Shown here in pieces: positions 1-12,767 of a stretch of DNA of 64,000 bases (the first letter of the stretch is position 1; every line of letters begins with the position of its first letter). The position numbers and the translations under genes were made by a program. The stretch is from Acanthopleura granulata (Eukaryota > Mollusca > Polyplacophora > Chitonida > Chitonidae): assembly GCA_016165875.1 (NCBI GenBank), contig JABBOT010000001.1, positions 37,937,011 through 38,001,010 on the forward strand, written 5' to 3'. The notes beneath the pieces are model-generated. The model searched no databases, was not told the origin of the DNA, and was given only the letters and a program-made list of their open reading frames with translations.

Positions 1-2150
1 TAAAATGACAGCCCTTCTCCATCTTCCGGTAATGGTCTTTGTACAGGCATGCTCTGTGATGCTTTGGTGAAGCTATGTCTCGGCACCTCCGACGTTTACG
101 GCATTTGTTTAAGGGCTTTTATAGAGTGATGTTGAACGAGGAGTAAAGGAATGGTGGTCTGTGTGATTTATTAAGCTTAAAAATGTCCTTACTGGCCATC
201 GGACTTCCACACAGAAGGTAATTTATATCACAACCAATTAGAATCCTTGGAAAATTCCATAAAAAGGTCATTGTGAAAGAACATAAATTACGACATACAG
301 TTAACTTGCCAAGACTCTCTTTAAAATGCATTGTAACCATCTGAACACAGTATCTAACATATGCCCTCCCGTCGTGATTTCTCAGACGGTCTCCAGTTGA
401 AGTATTCTGTAACGCTATTGACAGGCGAAGGAACCGCATGTTGACGCAGTTCCTGGGAAATCGCTAAAAATGGCCATGTTTGATGTAGCTCATCAAACCG
501 ACTGAATTACGCAAACCTGATGAGAGTCTTGAGGCAGCATCCTACCTTGTTGGGTTTAAAAAGGAAGGTGTAGTGAAGCGCCTAGGTTTTAACTCTGAAA
601 CAACAAGTCTGATGAACAGTACAAGAATTGGTTCCGGCAAGGCCAAGAAACAGTAAAACCTAAGAATAGAGTATGTACATCCGTTTGTCAGGTTGACTTC
701 TGAATGGTGGCTCGAAGAGATTGGAAATTTTTTGGAGTATGCCTGGGGTGTTGCTGGTAGCAAAGGGGGTGATAAGTATGATACATCCGGGTTCTTTCGA
801 CATTAATTATGAAAGTTATAATATAACTTCTGGTACATCGATCATCACTACTTACCCATAGACCGTGATATCGGTGGGATGGACAAAAAATTGCAGCAGA
901 GTAGGAATGGTGTAGCTTTTTACGCCATTATTTGTGTCCTGTCAAGTTCTAGCCCAAACCAAAATATTCAGTCATAGGAAATAGTATTCAGCAGGGCTAA
1001 GTGTTTTGACAAGCAAGAACTACAGTCAGCTCACAGTGTCAGTGTCAATAAATACCACATTGAGATGCGCTTATAGCATGACCCCTAAGACTTTTCTCCA
1101 GAAAGCACCTGTGTTTTCCCATCCCTCTCCCAGAGTACAAGAATTTTAGCAGAAGGTTAAAGGAGGGTTAATCAAATCCTGCACTCGGCAGTTATCCTAC
1201 AGTTGACCTCGCAGACACAAACACATCTTGCTACAAAAAAAAAATCAGTTATTCAGCTAACAGGAGCTGCGTAAAAACAATGATGAGGATGGACATTATT
1301 AGATCATATGTTGTGTCAGGCAGCCACTCAATGCAGCTTCACTGCTGTAAGTCGATCAAGATTGGACCTCACTTCATCGGAGTTGTGTTGAGAGTGTAGA
1401 GATTAGCCCATGTATCAATGTACAACACGTACGACTCGATTTACTAGCGGCACCACACAAGTTTATCGCCGCACTTGACGCCCCGCTCTTTAGGTATGTA
1501 AGGACACGAGCTATGTACGTACCGTACACTGCCCGTGGGTCAAACACCGCTGGGTTGTTTCCGATCCGTGGTGTTGTTGGTTGCAAATCGTTCAATATGG
1601 TGAACATTATTAACTTTATTAATAAACACATCGTGATCGAACAACACAGAGACTACATGTGAAACAAAAGACTGTCCTTGTTACCCATCAAGATACATAA
1701 CCACGAGACAATGACAAGTTTATTCACAAAACCTAGTTACAATGTAGCAGATGATGGTACTGACATGCTGCTTCATCGTTTTGTACAAGACACACATTCA
1801 TTATGCGAAGACACGTATTTTTACGACAACAGTTCAAAGCAGGTTTTTGTTTTGCATTGCTTTATCCAAATAAAAAGTCTGCTGTTAATATCAAACCTTG
1901 GCGAACATTTGTATGGATATGGGAATACCTAAGTGACATTGCTTTTAATAGTTTTAGTATCCAGATGCACAATTCTCTTCTACAACGTTAGTTTAATCAC
2001 TATATCATCCCTACAATATATATGGTCCATTACCCTGGGCCTCGATACTTTTTCTGTGTTGTCCTCACAAACACAGCAGATGACTTTAATGTACCGTACG
2101 CCTTAAGTAATTGTGATTTCATATCACCTTGTCGTTCGTGAATCATAAGG
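1..2150 (+). repeat. Unit U copy A (left-truncated by window edge)
   Basis: Diverged copy of the long non-coding unit that recurs through the first 44 kb. Positions 1-110 match 13,405-13,540 (shared gtctttgtacaggcatg-like block). Positions 155-580 match 13,560-13,990 and, reversed, 39,590-39,960. Positions 860-1,220 match 14,820-15,230. Positions 1,285-1,640 match 15,240-15,640, 22,080-22,510 and 25,300-25,700. Positions 1,640-2,060 match 15,640-16,080 and 25,690-26,100. The 3' tail of the unit is not recognisable after about 2,150. Short reading frames here are not preserved between copies, so none is called as a gene. Confidence 0.8.
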
Positions 2151-5100
2151 ACAAGCATATCACTCGTAACTGGCACATAGGTCTAAACTGTTTTATTTAC
2201 TACAGATGAATATGAAGTTATGTATGCTTCCGCTTTTACAGAAAACTGTGTTTGTGAATTACAACCCTTTTCAACTTGAGGGCAACACATACTAAGAAAA
2301 GTTCTCACGTGTATCCTACTTACTGAGTGCCACTGTTAGGAACTTGATCACGTCCATTGTCTCCATGGAGTGTTGGCCTACTACTCTCAACAGACGAGAG
2401 AATTATTTAGAGCTATTCATAACTGGAAAGTGTATATCATCTAGATGCCAGCTCTTCATGTATTCATTACCTTCGTTCATTGTAACACATGATACACCCG
2501 ATAATTGCACAGAAAAATCAATCAGATACTCTATGAAGGTTCACATGTTTTGTTTCTGAATTATCCGCTTAGCACCAGGTATATGGGCTGTTAACCAGTT
2601 ATAGTCAGTTTAAGGAACAGCCATTTGTGGCAACGTATTCCACCCCTCTCTTCCCTTGTTTATGATATGCTATATACAGACAATATTTGTCCTGATTTAA
2701 CCTTCTCGATTGGATTAACCCACGGCGACGTGAAATGTCCGCGGCCTTTTGTCCTGGAAGGATTTCATCCAGTGCGGCCACGTGGCTTGGGTGAGTGGTG
2801 TCAGCCGAACGGCTTTACTGAGTCTCCTCAATTTAACACGTAAATGGCTGATGTCTATACAGTCGCTACTATGCTGACTGGCAGATATGCTGTTCTTCCT
2901 TAGATGATTAAATTACAAAGTGATGGCGTGCCTTTGGTCTGAATACAGATAGGAAATTCTGTGAGATTCCAAATCAGGGTTAAACTGACGGAGTAATGGG
3001 ATGGCCTCTAAATCAGACAGCTCTGTACTGTTATGACCGGGTTAGACACAGGCTAATTTGGCGACACAATCAGACACAAGGTCCAAATACGTTCTAATGG
3101 GGCTGAACGCTGAACTCAGCGTGTAATTGTGCCCCCGTGTGCCCAGTCCTTCTGTCCATTACTTGTACACCTGTCACGAATTGCTAAAACATTGCGCCCA
3201 CTCTCACCGTCTTTGGGCACCAATGCCAAGGCTCATCGCCGATCGTATTTGTCACGTTTATCTCCGTGTTCTGACCATGTTTTTGTTTCGCTTTTTTTCT
3301 TGAACGCAAGACATACCAGATTTTCGTTCGCTTTGGCAATTTCTTCTTTTCACATTCCCAATCACCTAAGCCGCATAGAACTTTACTTATTTGATTAGTT
3401 TAACGCCATGCTCAAGAATTTTTCACGTATATGACGGTCCTATGCCCTGACAAAGGTATCTGAAAATCGCTGGATCTCAAATGGTCAATGGTCTGGCATT
3501 CGCAGCCAACTAACGCTATAACTTTACCACTTATAACGGGGTTTTATTTTGCTTTTAATTTTTATGAATACTAGGTACCCAAGTCTCGTTGGTTGTATCG
3601 GTAATTTTTGTTGCTGTCTTATTCTCCCTGTTGCCCGAGGACAGCTCGTGAAAGTTTCCTTGGATTATAATAATGTCGATATCGGAACACCTTGCAACCT
3701 TTATAATTTGATATATTTTAAAAAGGCTTACCAAAGGCCACATCCATGAAGATAGGGTTATCGTGCACACGGTTAAACGTTATCTTCAACTTGATCAGCT
3801 TACTGAAGCATCTTGGGGACTACGGTCCCACTTAACTTATCGCAGAAGGGCTCATAGCGTGTGACCGATCTGCCAGGGTATGTCCTACCTGACGGATTAT
3901 TGATATAAGATTCGTGGCTACGGCGACGGGTTAAAACTGACGAATGCACGGAGCCGGAGATGAGTTGTTCTTCCCTGATGTCCGATCTTCCCGACTACGT
4001 GACAAATTGATATAGAATGTGGGGGATCGCTCGAGTAAACCGGAGAGGGTGTGGATGTCAGGGTTTTCGGATGAACGCGTACAGCGAGTAGACATGCTGA
4101 CTGTAGGGCTACTATCCAGGGTTTGCCATATACCTTTTACCGGGTACTATGTTACCACTTGACGGTAAACGACATAGCCATCGTATAGATTCGTTCATTA
4201 CTTGATTATTTAAAGACGCTCCGTGGAATAACAGATGGTTTTTGATGGAGATGACCAGGATATTTGCCTTCTCCGTACAGGTGTGATCCACTTTCCTCTG
4301 TGCACTGATTGGGCAGGTAATTTTGTTATACAGTTAAGATGTTAAAATTGCTGTTGTTGTTTGAAACTAATGTTTTCTCGTTGTATATTGGTAAACGGGT
4401 TAGGAAGGTGAGGGTAGAAACCCCCATCGACAGGTTTTTGACCTCTCTACAGCGAGAGCTGGAATCGATCATGCGACCGCATTGGTTATTCTCGACATCT
4501 CTCTCCAGTTTACACTCTGACCTGCCTGTTTTCTGAATTGAGAAAAAAAAAACATACATGAACACGACAGAATCTGTACTTTAAGCAGTAACTGCTACAT
4601 TGTCCTAGATTTGTATGCTTCACTATTATCTGGTTGCAAGTTGCGCTTTTTTTTTTTTTTTTGCTCAGCGGATCTCCCAACCATACATTCGGGTGTTTCA
4701 TCATTACATGCTGTCTTCATACCGGGAGCACGCAGACTTTCTGGCGGTGTAACCACACTGGCCATCAACCCGATGTCCAATTGCACTTCCGCACAAGTCT
4801 TAGTTGCCTTCGCCAGTCTTGCAGACATCAACCCAGCTCGTTAGACCCTTGGCAGTTTATGTCTGCTTACCTGCCAATCTAATAATACCTAACCAGATTT
4901 CGGCGCGTTGCTCTGTGATATTGGGTGCCCGTCCTCGTTCCCAGTCAAGACACGGAGGGTCTGGACCCAGAGTTGTGCAGCGGTAAGTGTGTTTGTGAGG
5001 GGGGAGTGGAGGAGGTGTGTGTGTGCAGGGGGGGGAGGGGTGTACACTTCACGCTTAGCCAAGTGAACACTGCCCACTGACTTATGACTTATTTAGTTTG

Positions 5101-7500
5101 TCAGGCTAACACTGTTAATAAAGCCTTACGTATAGGCTCATCGTCGACGAGATTGCCACTATATTGGATTTGGTCCCAGTAAACGGCGAATGAGTGTTCT
5201 CATGTTTAATCAGGGAACCATTTACATGACAGTTCTAGCAGAGCGCCGTAGAGAACAATACAGGCTATGTTATAACGTTTAAGTATGTTTCAAGTTTTTG
5301 TATTCGTCCAGCCATAGTGAGTGCAGCCCCGGCTGTTAAAAATGAGGAAGCGTCTTTATATGCGTATACGTGTTTAGAATCTCGTGTTAAGTTTCCTCTT
5401 CGCGAACTTTTGCTTGCTCAAGACAGTATAGAAGTAGTCCAACAATTACGAAAATGAGACAAAATGTCAGATAGGAAAAAAAACTCTGTACACATAATTG
5501 TATATAATTACCTAGCTCATGGTTGATATGGTTAACTCCATGGCAAATATTTTTTAAAAACAAAATCTCAAAGAACCCTTTAATCGTTAGCTGGATTCAA
5601 CTTCTGCATTATGTGCGCAATAAATATTGCCAGCATGGTCAAATGTTCCACTTCACTTAGGTATATTTTGCAGAATCTCTGACTAGATGAATTAAGTGAT
5701 CGTTCGAGATCTAATACATATACAATATTCTATACACTTTAATGACTTCGTACTTAATTTACTCCCCCTTTATTATTTTTCTTGGACCATGGTGACAGTA
5801 AGCAGTCTACGGTGCTAGCATGTTCGCTTGCTCAGCCCACAACCGTTGTTTTCGCTGAGCGCCCTGCTTTCCTCCACCCATAAGGCCGACTGCTGTTGTG
5901 TAAGTGAAAAGTTCTTGGCTATTGTGTGAAACATCAAATTTCATAAAGAATTCAATGAACAAATAAATAAATAAACACATACATGGTCAGTTCTTATCTT
6001 CTGTCGACGTCCACACTGAAACGTTTGTTGTACACGTTTCTTCTTGTCTCAGGCCCATTGCAATCTACGTACAGCCTAAGTGTATACAGCATACATTTTA
6101 CTGTTTGATATTCGTCATCATTGTTGCCGACATGGAGCCAAGATCTCTGAGAAACTGCCATCGAGAACCCTCTCCCGGTCTAGCTTAAACGCAACGGGTT
6201 TACTCTTCACGATGCCTTTGCTGACAGCAACACAATAACGTGCTTGACTCGTATAAATAAATACATTTCTTTAGTACCTCCATCTGGTTCCAAATTCCCT
6301 AGGTACTGAGGTACACGGAACCAAATGCATTTGTGTTCAGCTATTTGCTGGAGTGTATGGTATAACAGACTCAGGATGTTGACTGCATATCAAAGGGTGA
6401 TGGTTATCATCGGATAGCACAAGATTTGATTAACAATAAACTAATCGATGCAAGTCGAGAAGCTGCAAGGTATGAGCGTACCTCAAAAGTCCACTCAGAG
6501 TTCAGAGACATGAACTGAACCACCCCAGTCAAAGAAGAGAAAGAAGAACACCCTCCTTAAAATGTAACTATAGCATTTTTGACATATTTAATAACAAGAC
6601 CTGCTATGTATAGTTAGCCCCGTTCACAGTATGGCCATACAAAGCATGGGTATTACACATTTAAATAGACAATGCACATAGATATGACAAAATCACCCAC
6701 ACAGAGACAAGAGTATCATGATATTAAAATGACAAGCGGATAAAACAAACACAGTAAAATTGCTGTTTTCTTCAACGGAAAGTGTACTTTAAAAATCACT
6801 GGAGTTGCACACTTTGATAAAAGGATATGGCTGTAAGAGATCGATAACAAAAACAAGGCCGAAACCTCGTGAATCTGTAAACAGTGCGTAAAACAAGACT
6901 TGATCTGTGAAACCCCACAATAAACACCGGTGTGGCAAATCTGGATAAGACACACAAAAGATCACAGATCATAAACAGGTTATAGATTATACAGTTTCAT
7001 TCACAAAAGCGATGTGTAAAGTCTATAGCCTGGGCGTGGGATGAGGCTTTTTTATGAAGGTCTGTGAAGATTTCTTTTATCCGTGTCAGACAAAAAGCCT
7101 AATGGAGGTGTTAATATTTAAAATGCTGTTGGAACAACAAAATATGCTTTTAGCGTGAAAACGTAATAAGAGCATTCTCACACCAATATGTTAGCTACAT
7201 GGATAATCTCTTAAAGGTGATTGGATATCAAATAAAAATACACACGATTTATTTTAGCTCCTGAACTAGCAAATGTGTCCAAGCCTCCAGGCACTGTTAC
7301 GTTACGTTAAACCTGTAAACAGAAAAGTACTAACGGCACATAAAATTACTCGAAAAGATTATAACAATTATGAAAATATTAAGAAGGCAATCCCTCATGT
7401 AAATGGAGAAAATTGGCAGATCTCTCAGCAAATCGTCCCACTTCGTCACCTGACAAACGCCATGACCTAATCACAGCTCAGACATCAGGGGTTGTTTTCG
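2150..7500. other. Non-coding, AT-rich stretch without recognisable genes
   Basis: No frame longer than 90 codons and none that resembles a protein family. It holds a 16-T run at 4,647-4,662, a G-rich tract at 4,999-5,040 (separate entry) and short AAAT runs near 5,960 that could be SINE tail debris. No copy of unit U was seen. Confidence 0.6.
4999..5042 (+). other. G-rich tract, possible G-quadruplex
   Basis: Runs gaggggggag, a central GTGTGTGTG block and caggggggggaggggtg give at least four G-runs of three or more within 45 bases, which fits the usual quadruplex pattern. It lies in otherwise AT-rich DNA and is not linked to a gene. Confidence 0.5.
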
Positions 7501-7549
7501 TACTTCAGCCGATATCAAAGGTCTATTGCGAGAACCCACTATACTATTG

Positions 7550-7760
7550 AAAAACCCGTGTTTTTATTACACTGACACGGGTATTTCTACGAAGGATTTT
7601 CCACTACACTCTCTTCAGTGGTAAAACACTCATAATTGAAGAAACACGTGATATGTATGGGTTCACGTATTGTTTCACACGATGATATTACGATCTTTAA
7701 GATCGTTATTTCACAGCGGAAACACGTGTAATCTTTTTGTCAGGCCTTTCATTTGTAAGT
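7550..7760 (+). repeat. Short dispersed repeat with hairpin, partner at 33,290-33,440
   Basis: The stretch ggtatttctacgaaggatt followed by ttcagtggtaaaa recurs, inverted, at 33,370-33,420. A stem (cccgtgt / acacggg) surrounds 7,554-7,581. The partner copy has its own stem (ttaccact / agtggtaa). Weaker similarity continues through about 7,720 (cacacgatgatatta). It may be a small MITE family, but termini and target duplications were not found. Confidence 0.5.
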
Positions 7761-7799
7761 TTACGTACATTTTACAGCCGTGAATATAACTTGCTCAGC

Positions 7800-8900
7800 T
7801 CGGTATACATTTCCTTGTACATACAGCTACATAGAGATAAACTCAGGTTATAGGCGTATTCCGCACATTCACATACTTATGTGTAGTTATATATCTCGTT
7901 CCATTAAGGTTAACATGGAGTGGGTATTCTTAGGGTACACAGTTGTTCAACTTCTTTGAATGGTGGAATATTGTTACGAATCCCGTCTTTCAAATATTGC
8001 AAGATATTTTTTTTTCGGTAACCGGGCCAGCGTCTGACCTACATTTTCCCTCCGTGTACGTTGTAGCCTGCTTTGGAATTCAGTCGCTCTTCCTCGAGGT
8101 TTCTGTGATTATAAGTTTCGTGTCATTGTACATAAAGTGTACATTCTGGAACGATGTACTTATATCGTAAACATGTTGACGATCAAACCATCCAGGAGTT
8201 TCTCTACGTTAGTCTATAAATATGAGCGACGGCGGAGTCTTACTCTTTTTACTCCACTTAGAAGAATTTGGAGGTATTTGGAGATATCGGCTTTCACGCC
8301 ATTCGACATCTGTGATTTTATATTCCATTTTTCTCTACATAACACTTTGTGAACTTGTGTTACGCCACTTTCTATTTTGTTTGAGACGTTGTTATGGAGC
8401 TAGTATCACTCATTGTCTCTCTCTGCGATTACGTACATTTCATCACAGTTTACCTGAGGAGTGAAACATACATCGCCTGCTGGGCATCACGAACGCTGTT
8501 GTCGACCGCTCCGCCCCAAAAAGTTGCACCCTGCCGGCGTACCGTGCTCTCTGCTGCTCGTCATTACAGAATTGTTATCCGTCTATTCGAAAATTCCCAA
8601 GGACTGTGGATTCTATATTTACGTGGACTGACTTGCGTTTGGAAGCCGAAACAGTTCATTCGAATTTGGACCCTGACACCAGTAACAAGAGATTTTTTTT
8701 AATTATCTGTATTGTTTTTGTATATTATTGTCCGTTGAACTATTTGCCTATTTTGTTCAAATATATGTATTGAACTTAGTCTAGCGTCTTAGTGTTTCTT
8801 TGTTCGATCTTGTGTAGGCCGAAGGCCTATCGCTGTCTGAGAGTTGAGCAAGCCATTTCTTTATCAATTTTCCTCAATGACAGTGGTACCCTTACAATGT
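7800..8900 (+). repeat. Inverted repeat 2, left copy (partner 29,280-30,350)
   Basis: Matches 29,280-30,350 in reverse orientation. Anchors are ttcgtgtcattgtacataaa at 8,117 and gatcaaaccatccag near 8,180, ttagtctataaatatgagc near 8,209, acgtggactgactt near 8,621 and gtacccttacaatg near 8,886. In the clearest 130 bases I estimate identity near 80-85 percent by eye. A TATA-like CTATAAATA is kept in both copies. Frames over 7,943-8,170 and its partner (30,216-29,959) share a few residues but many replacements, so coding is not supported. Confidence 0.7.
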
Positions 8901-11100
8901 CACTGAGTCACTGAAAAATTCTCAGATTGTTTGTTTTATGGCAACCAGGGCATTTTGCCTCCTTTCAGCTTTTGATTTTTTTAACGGGCCTGCCTTTCCT
9001 TAGATACTGATTTAAGGCTTTAAGGTAGATAACTTTTGTACCGCCACAGATACAGATGTGTTATTCTTTACCCCATATGTTCACAGTGTTTAATAAATGA
9101 TGGCATGTTTCGGTCTGATATCATTACACTTTTTTTTCCAAAACCCTGAAACTGGTTGAAGCAGAATGAAACTGGGATTTGATTCGGTTTTTATAAAATT
9201 GTTTTGAACGGCACAGAACCTTTGTCTTTGAATTAAAATGTTATATACACTACAACGTGGCAAATCTACTGCGCCTATTAAACAGCTTCAAATTCACACT
9301 TTACACTAATCAGATAATATAAAATCGACGTCATGACATTTAAAAGTTTTAAAGTGGACATTGAACAATTTTACTACGCAACCATAGCAAGGGAAATAAG
9401 TTGAGCCTAGAGTAGTTTCGAAAACTTGTAGTAAACAAAGGCTGTACATAGGCTATCTATTAGTAAAAGAACTTGCAAAGCATTTGTTTCATTTTATCAA
9501 AAATCCATATTTCAGATATAACTTGGACATTAAAATCATGTGTACATTTGAACACACACATATTGCAGGAAACTGACAACCAGTTCAGAAAGGAACAACT
9601 GAACATTCCTATGATATATGCACAGTTCTACGATTTGCAAGTATATTTTGGTTTTTGGGGGGGGAGGGGGGATAGCGGATTTTTAATTAAACACAATATC
9701 GGTAGGTGCAAGCCTCCGCTCCAGACGGCTGGATACAAATATACAATAATTTACATTTTTTTACATTTACAAAGTTGTTCACACATAGTTGTACAGACAG
9801 AAGGACAGACAAATAAGCTCCGGCAATAAACATAATCTCTTTGACGGAGATAATAAATTCTCGTGTAAATTTAAAATATGGTCTTTTTGGATCACTAACA
9901 CAAACTCTTTGTCAACGCACTCTTTGTCCAAAGGATTTAAAGAACGCCTCATTTAAGGGTGTAAATGGTTTGTAGAAAGACGAACACCATCAGAGGTATT
10001 GAACTACTATAACACACAATGTGACTCCTTGGACAACCCAGTTCCCATAAAAGAACATTTTTAGACATTAACTCGTTGCTTGAAAGCAACCATATCATTT
10101 TGTTCCTGAACTGAGAATATCTCACGATGACGCCATTTCTCTCAAGAATCGTTTACACCATCAAAATGCCTTTAGTTCGGTGAAACGCATCAATTAATTA
10201 CATCAATTAAAGATACTAAGTAAAGTGAACAGAAAATAAGTAAATAACTAAGTTAGCCGCTACGACGGCTAACTGGGTGTATATACATGTATTGACTTCT
10301 ACACATTGTATCTCCACTGATGACTGTATGGCTAATTGGAACGACTGTAATTTGCACTCCTGCATTGTTATAGAGATCAAAGTTACTATTTTGGCCTTGG
10401 CTGTATTGATGTTCAGGTAGTACTTGTACTTCAAGTTCAGTGCAGGAGATACTGTCAAAGATCAGACGAGGTAAACCTCCACAGTTTATATGCTCGTGCT
10501 AAACCATGTCATAAACTGTGTTAATAGTGACTTGGCTCCCATATCCCGCCAACCCACGAACCTCGTAACAAGACTGGCGAACTTAAATGACAAACAACGG
10601 ACGCTCTGGTATGGCTCTCACTTTATTTGCCTTTTTGATCTTGGAATGCTGAAAAGCCTTTTATTCCAGTCTGTGTTACATAGCGTTTAAGCTTTTGTAT
10701 ATCCAGTGTCATACACAAGAGGGCACGAGAATTTTTACGCCGATGCAAAAGCGACAATGTTCTGTTAGTTTTTTCTTTAACGTCAAACTACGTACATGAA
10801 GTTCAGAATTGCTGAAGTAGTTTTTGTGTCAACCAAATGTTTTGTTTACCCGCTCCTGACAGTTAGCCTCTTAACGCTGTCTTCTTGTACAAAGAGGGCC
10901 ATAAACACTGTCAGACTGAGGCCCTTGTAGCTGGAGGAAGGGTATCCAGTATGTAGAAAGACATACAGGTAAAACTTCTCTCAAGCTCTGTCTTTTACCA
11001 ACATGTAGTTTCCGCATCTTATAAAACTTTATTATACGTGGTAAGGAGAAGGATATTTCAAAATGGCCCAACGTCCATTAAACCTCTGATAGAAATCAAG
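8900..11100. other. Non-coding stretch between repeat blocks
   Basis: No supported gene. It contains a G-run (ggggggggaggggg, near 9,657-9,670) and otherwise ordinary AT-rich DNA. Frames at 9,473-9,829 and 10,216-10,458 have no recognisable family features. Confidence 0.5.
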
Positions 11101-11972
11101 TTTCTTTAACAAATGACACCAGAAAGAAGTTTGGCAGGGACAAATCTGTATAGAAATAGACATTTTTCCATGTGAAGCTTTTGTATGCAAGATACTTTAA
11201 AACCCCTTGAATAAAAAAACAATCAAAGAAATTGACGAGACAAATACTTTGCAACAGATTTGATTTTGTAAGCTTTCCACTTTATCCTTCTTTGGGGTTC
11301 TTAAATATCTGACTGGTCTATCGGCCGAAGGGAGTGTATGGTAACAAATGGGATGGAATGTTTCAGTTGCTAATGTCCAAATGCCACTGGCTGACTAAAA
11401 CGGTTATTTGCGGACAACCGTAGAAGAAATGGAATGGTCAGTCATCTGGAGCAGTCGGCAAAATTTAAGAGCTGTCGAAATATATCCACGCCCATTTTAC
11501 CACGGAAAGAATCGTTTAATTACTGTCGGTGAGATTCAAATGCAACCATCCTCTCAGCCGCCCGGTATCTGGCAATATCTGCTCAGTTCCATAACCCAGC
11601 GTCCATTTTTGCGCGTAGCAGATCCTTTCCCCCCACTTTCTCATCCCGTCTCTCTCGGTGGTATATCCAGCACTGCCCGAGACCAGGGCACACCCATCCA
11701 CTAGGATAACTCCTTGACAAACATTAGCCAAGTTTGCCAAAACGACTATTAACCTAGTTTCAAGTCCTATTGATTTGAACGTCCCGGCTACCCCAGCTGC
11801 GGTTTGCGCCTCGCAGGAACACATCAAAGTGGTGCGAGATGAGTTTCTGAAGCTCATCCTATTCCTGTACACGAGAACAGATCGAGAGCTTTGTCCACAG
11901 TGTCTACAATAGAGCATCAGTGTTAAACAGGGCCTGTTGGGAAGCCTGGTGCAAAATGCTTTATCTCTACTG

Positions 11973-12272
11973 GGGCCCGTCTTACAAAGCTGGAGTACCT
12001 TACGCCAGACGTAAACTTTTACGCCAGCTTTAGTAGCGGCTTCCGTCAGCTCCTAGTAGCGTTTTATTAAAGTTGTCGCAATGCTTAAAGTGTATCTACG
12101 AAACACCACAAGCGCCGCCATTTTTAGTATACTTACGGAATTTACGTCTGCCCGAGGGTAGACTTGTACCAAAACTTTACATGAAGTCGCAGCTACTCCA
12201 GCTTTCCTGCCACACATGCCCGACAGGCTTACACCCAGTCGCAGCCTTACTCCAGCTTTGTAAGACGGACCT
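11973..12272. mobile_element. MITE with about 25-bp terminal inverted repeats
   Basis: Left end gggcccgtcttacaaagctg at 11,973 is mirrored at 12,247-12,272 (right end reads ccagctttgtaagacgg). The element is about 300 bp and non-coding. Flanks TCTACTGG and TCTGTTGT match at 5 of 8 positions, which could be an eroded 8-bp hAT-type duplication but is weak. A similar terminus, ggcccgttttacgaag, occurs at 21,503. The homologous place in the inverted arm (about 40,785) lacks the element together with flanking DNA. Confidence 0.7.
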
Positions 12273-12509
12273 CTGTTGTGTACCCGCCTTTCTCTAACCC
12301 TGTCATCTATGACCGATTCATGCTTGACGTTATGACCGTTTGCTACGATTCAATTAACCAGCACGATCTTCTTCCGGATATATTAGGGAAAGCTTTGGTG
12401 GCCTGCAGTTAGACACAAGAGCTTAGACCGGGGGTCAGTGGCAGCGGCTGTTATATGGTGCTCGTTCAGGAGACGTTAATCGTCAATACGCTGTTAACTC
12501 AACGCCTCT

Positions 12510-12767
12510 TTGGGACCACTGTGGCTCAGTCGGTTGGCGCGCTATCGCAGCACAATGACCCGTAGCTTCCCACCAATGCGGTCGCTGTGAGTTCAAGATC
12601 AGGTCATGCTGGCTTCCTCTCCGGCCGTACGTCTGCCAGCAACCTGTGGATGGTCGTGGCTTTCCCCCGGGCTCTGCCCTGTTTCCTCCCACCATAATGT
12701 TGACCGCCGTGTATGAGTGAAATATTCTCGAGTACGGCGTAAAACACAAATCAAATAAATATTAAAT
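12510..12767 (+). mobile_element. tRNA-derived SINE, full length, with target-site duplication
   Basis: The 5' part has a tRNA-like pol III promoter: A-box-like gtggctcagtcggttggc near 12,521 and B-box-like gagttcaagatc near 12,589. The body carries tttcccccgggctctgccc and the tail reads gtaaaacacaaatcaaataa. The 11-bp duplication tcaacgcctct flanks it at 12,499-12,509 and 12,768-12,778. The tail resembles a conserved 3' domain I associate with molluscan SINEs, possibly Nin-DC; that family name is from memory and unchecked. The allelic empty site is at about 40,628-40,642. Confidence 0.9.

Noticed and set aside
11516..11917. 133-codon minus-strand frame
   Set aside because: The inverted partner (40,700-41,100) does not keep the frame, and the region is repeat DNA.
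12515..12600. Possible tRNA gene
   Set aside because: It is the tRNA-derived head of a SINE: A- and B-box-like words are present but it continues into the SINE body and is flanked by target duplications.
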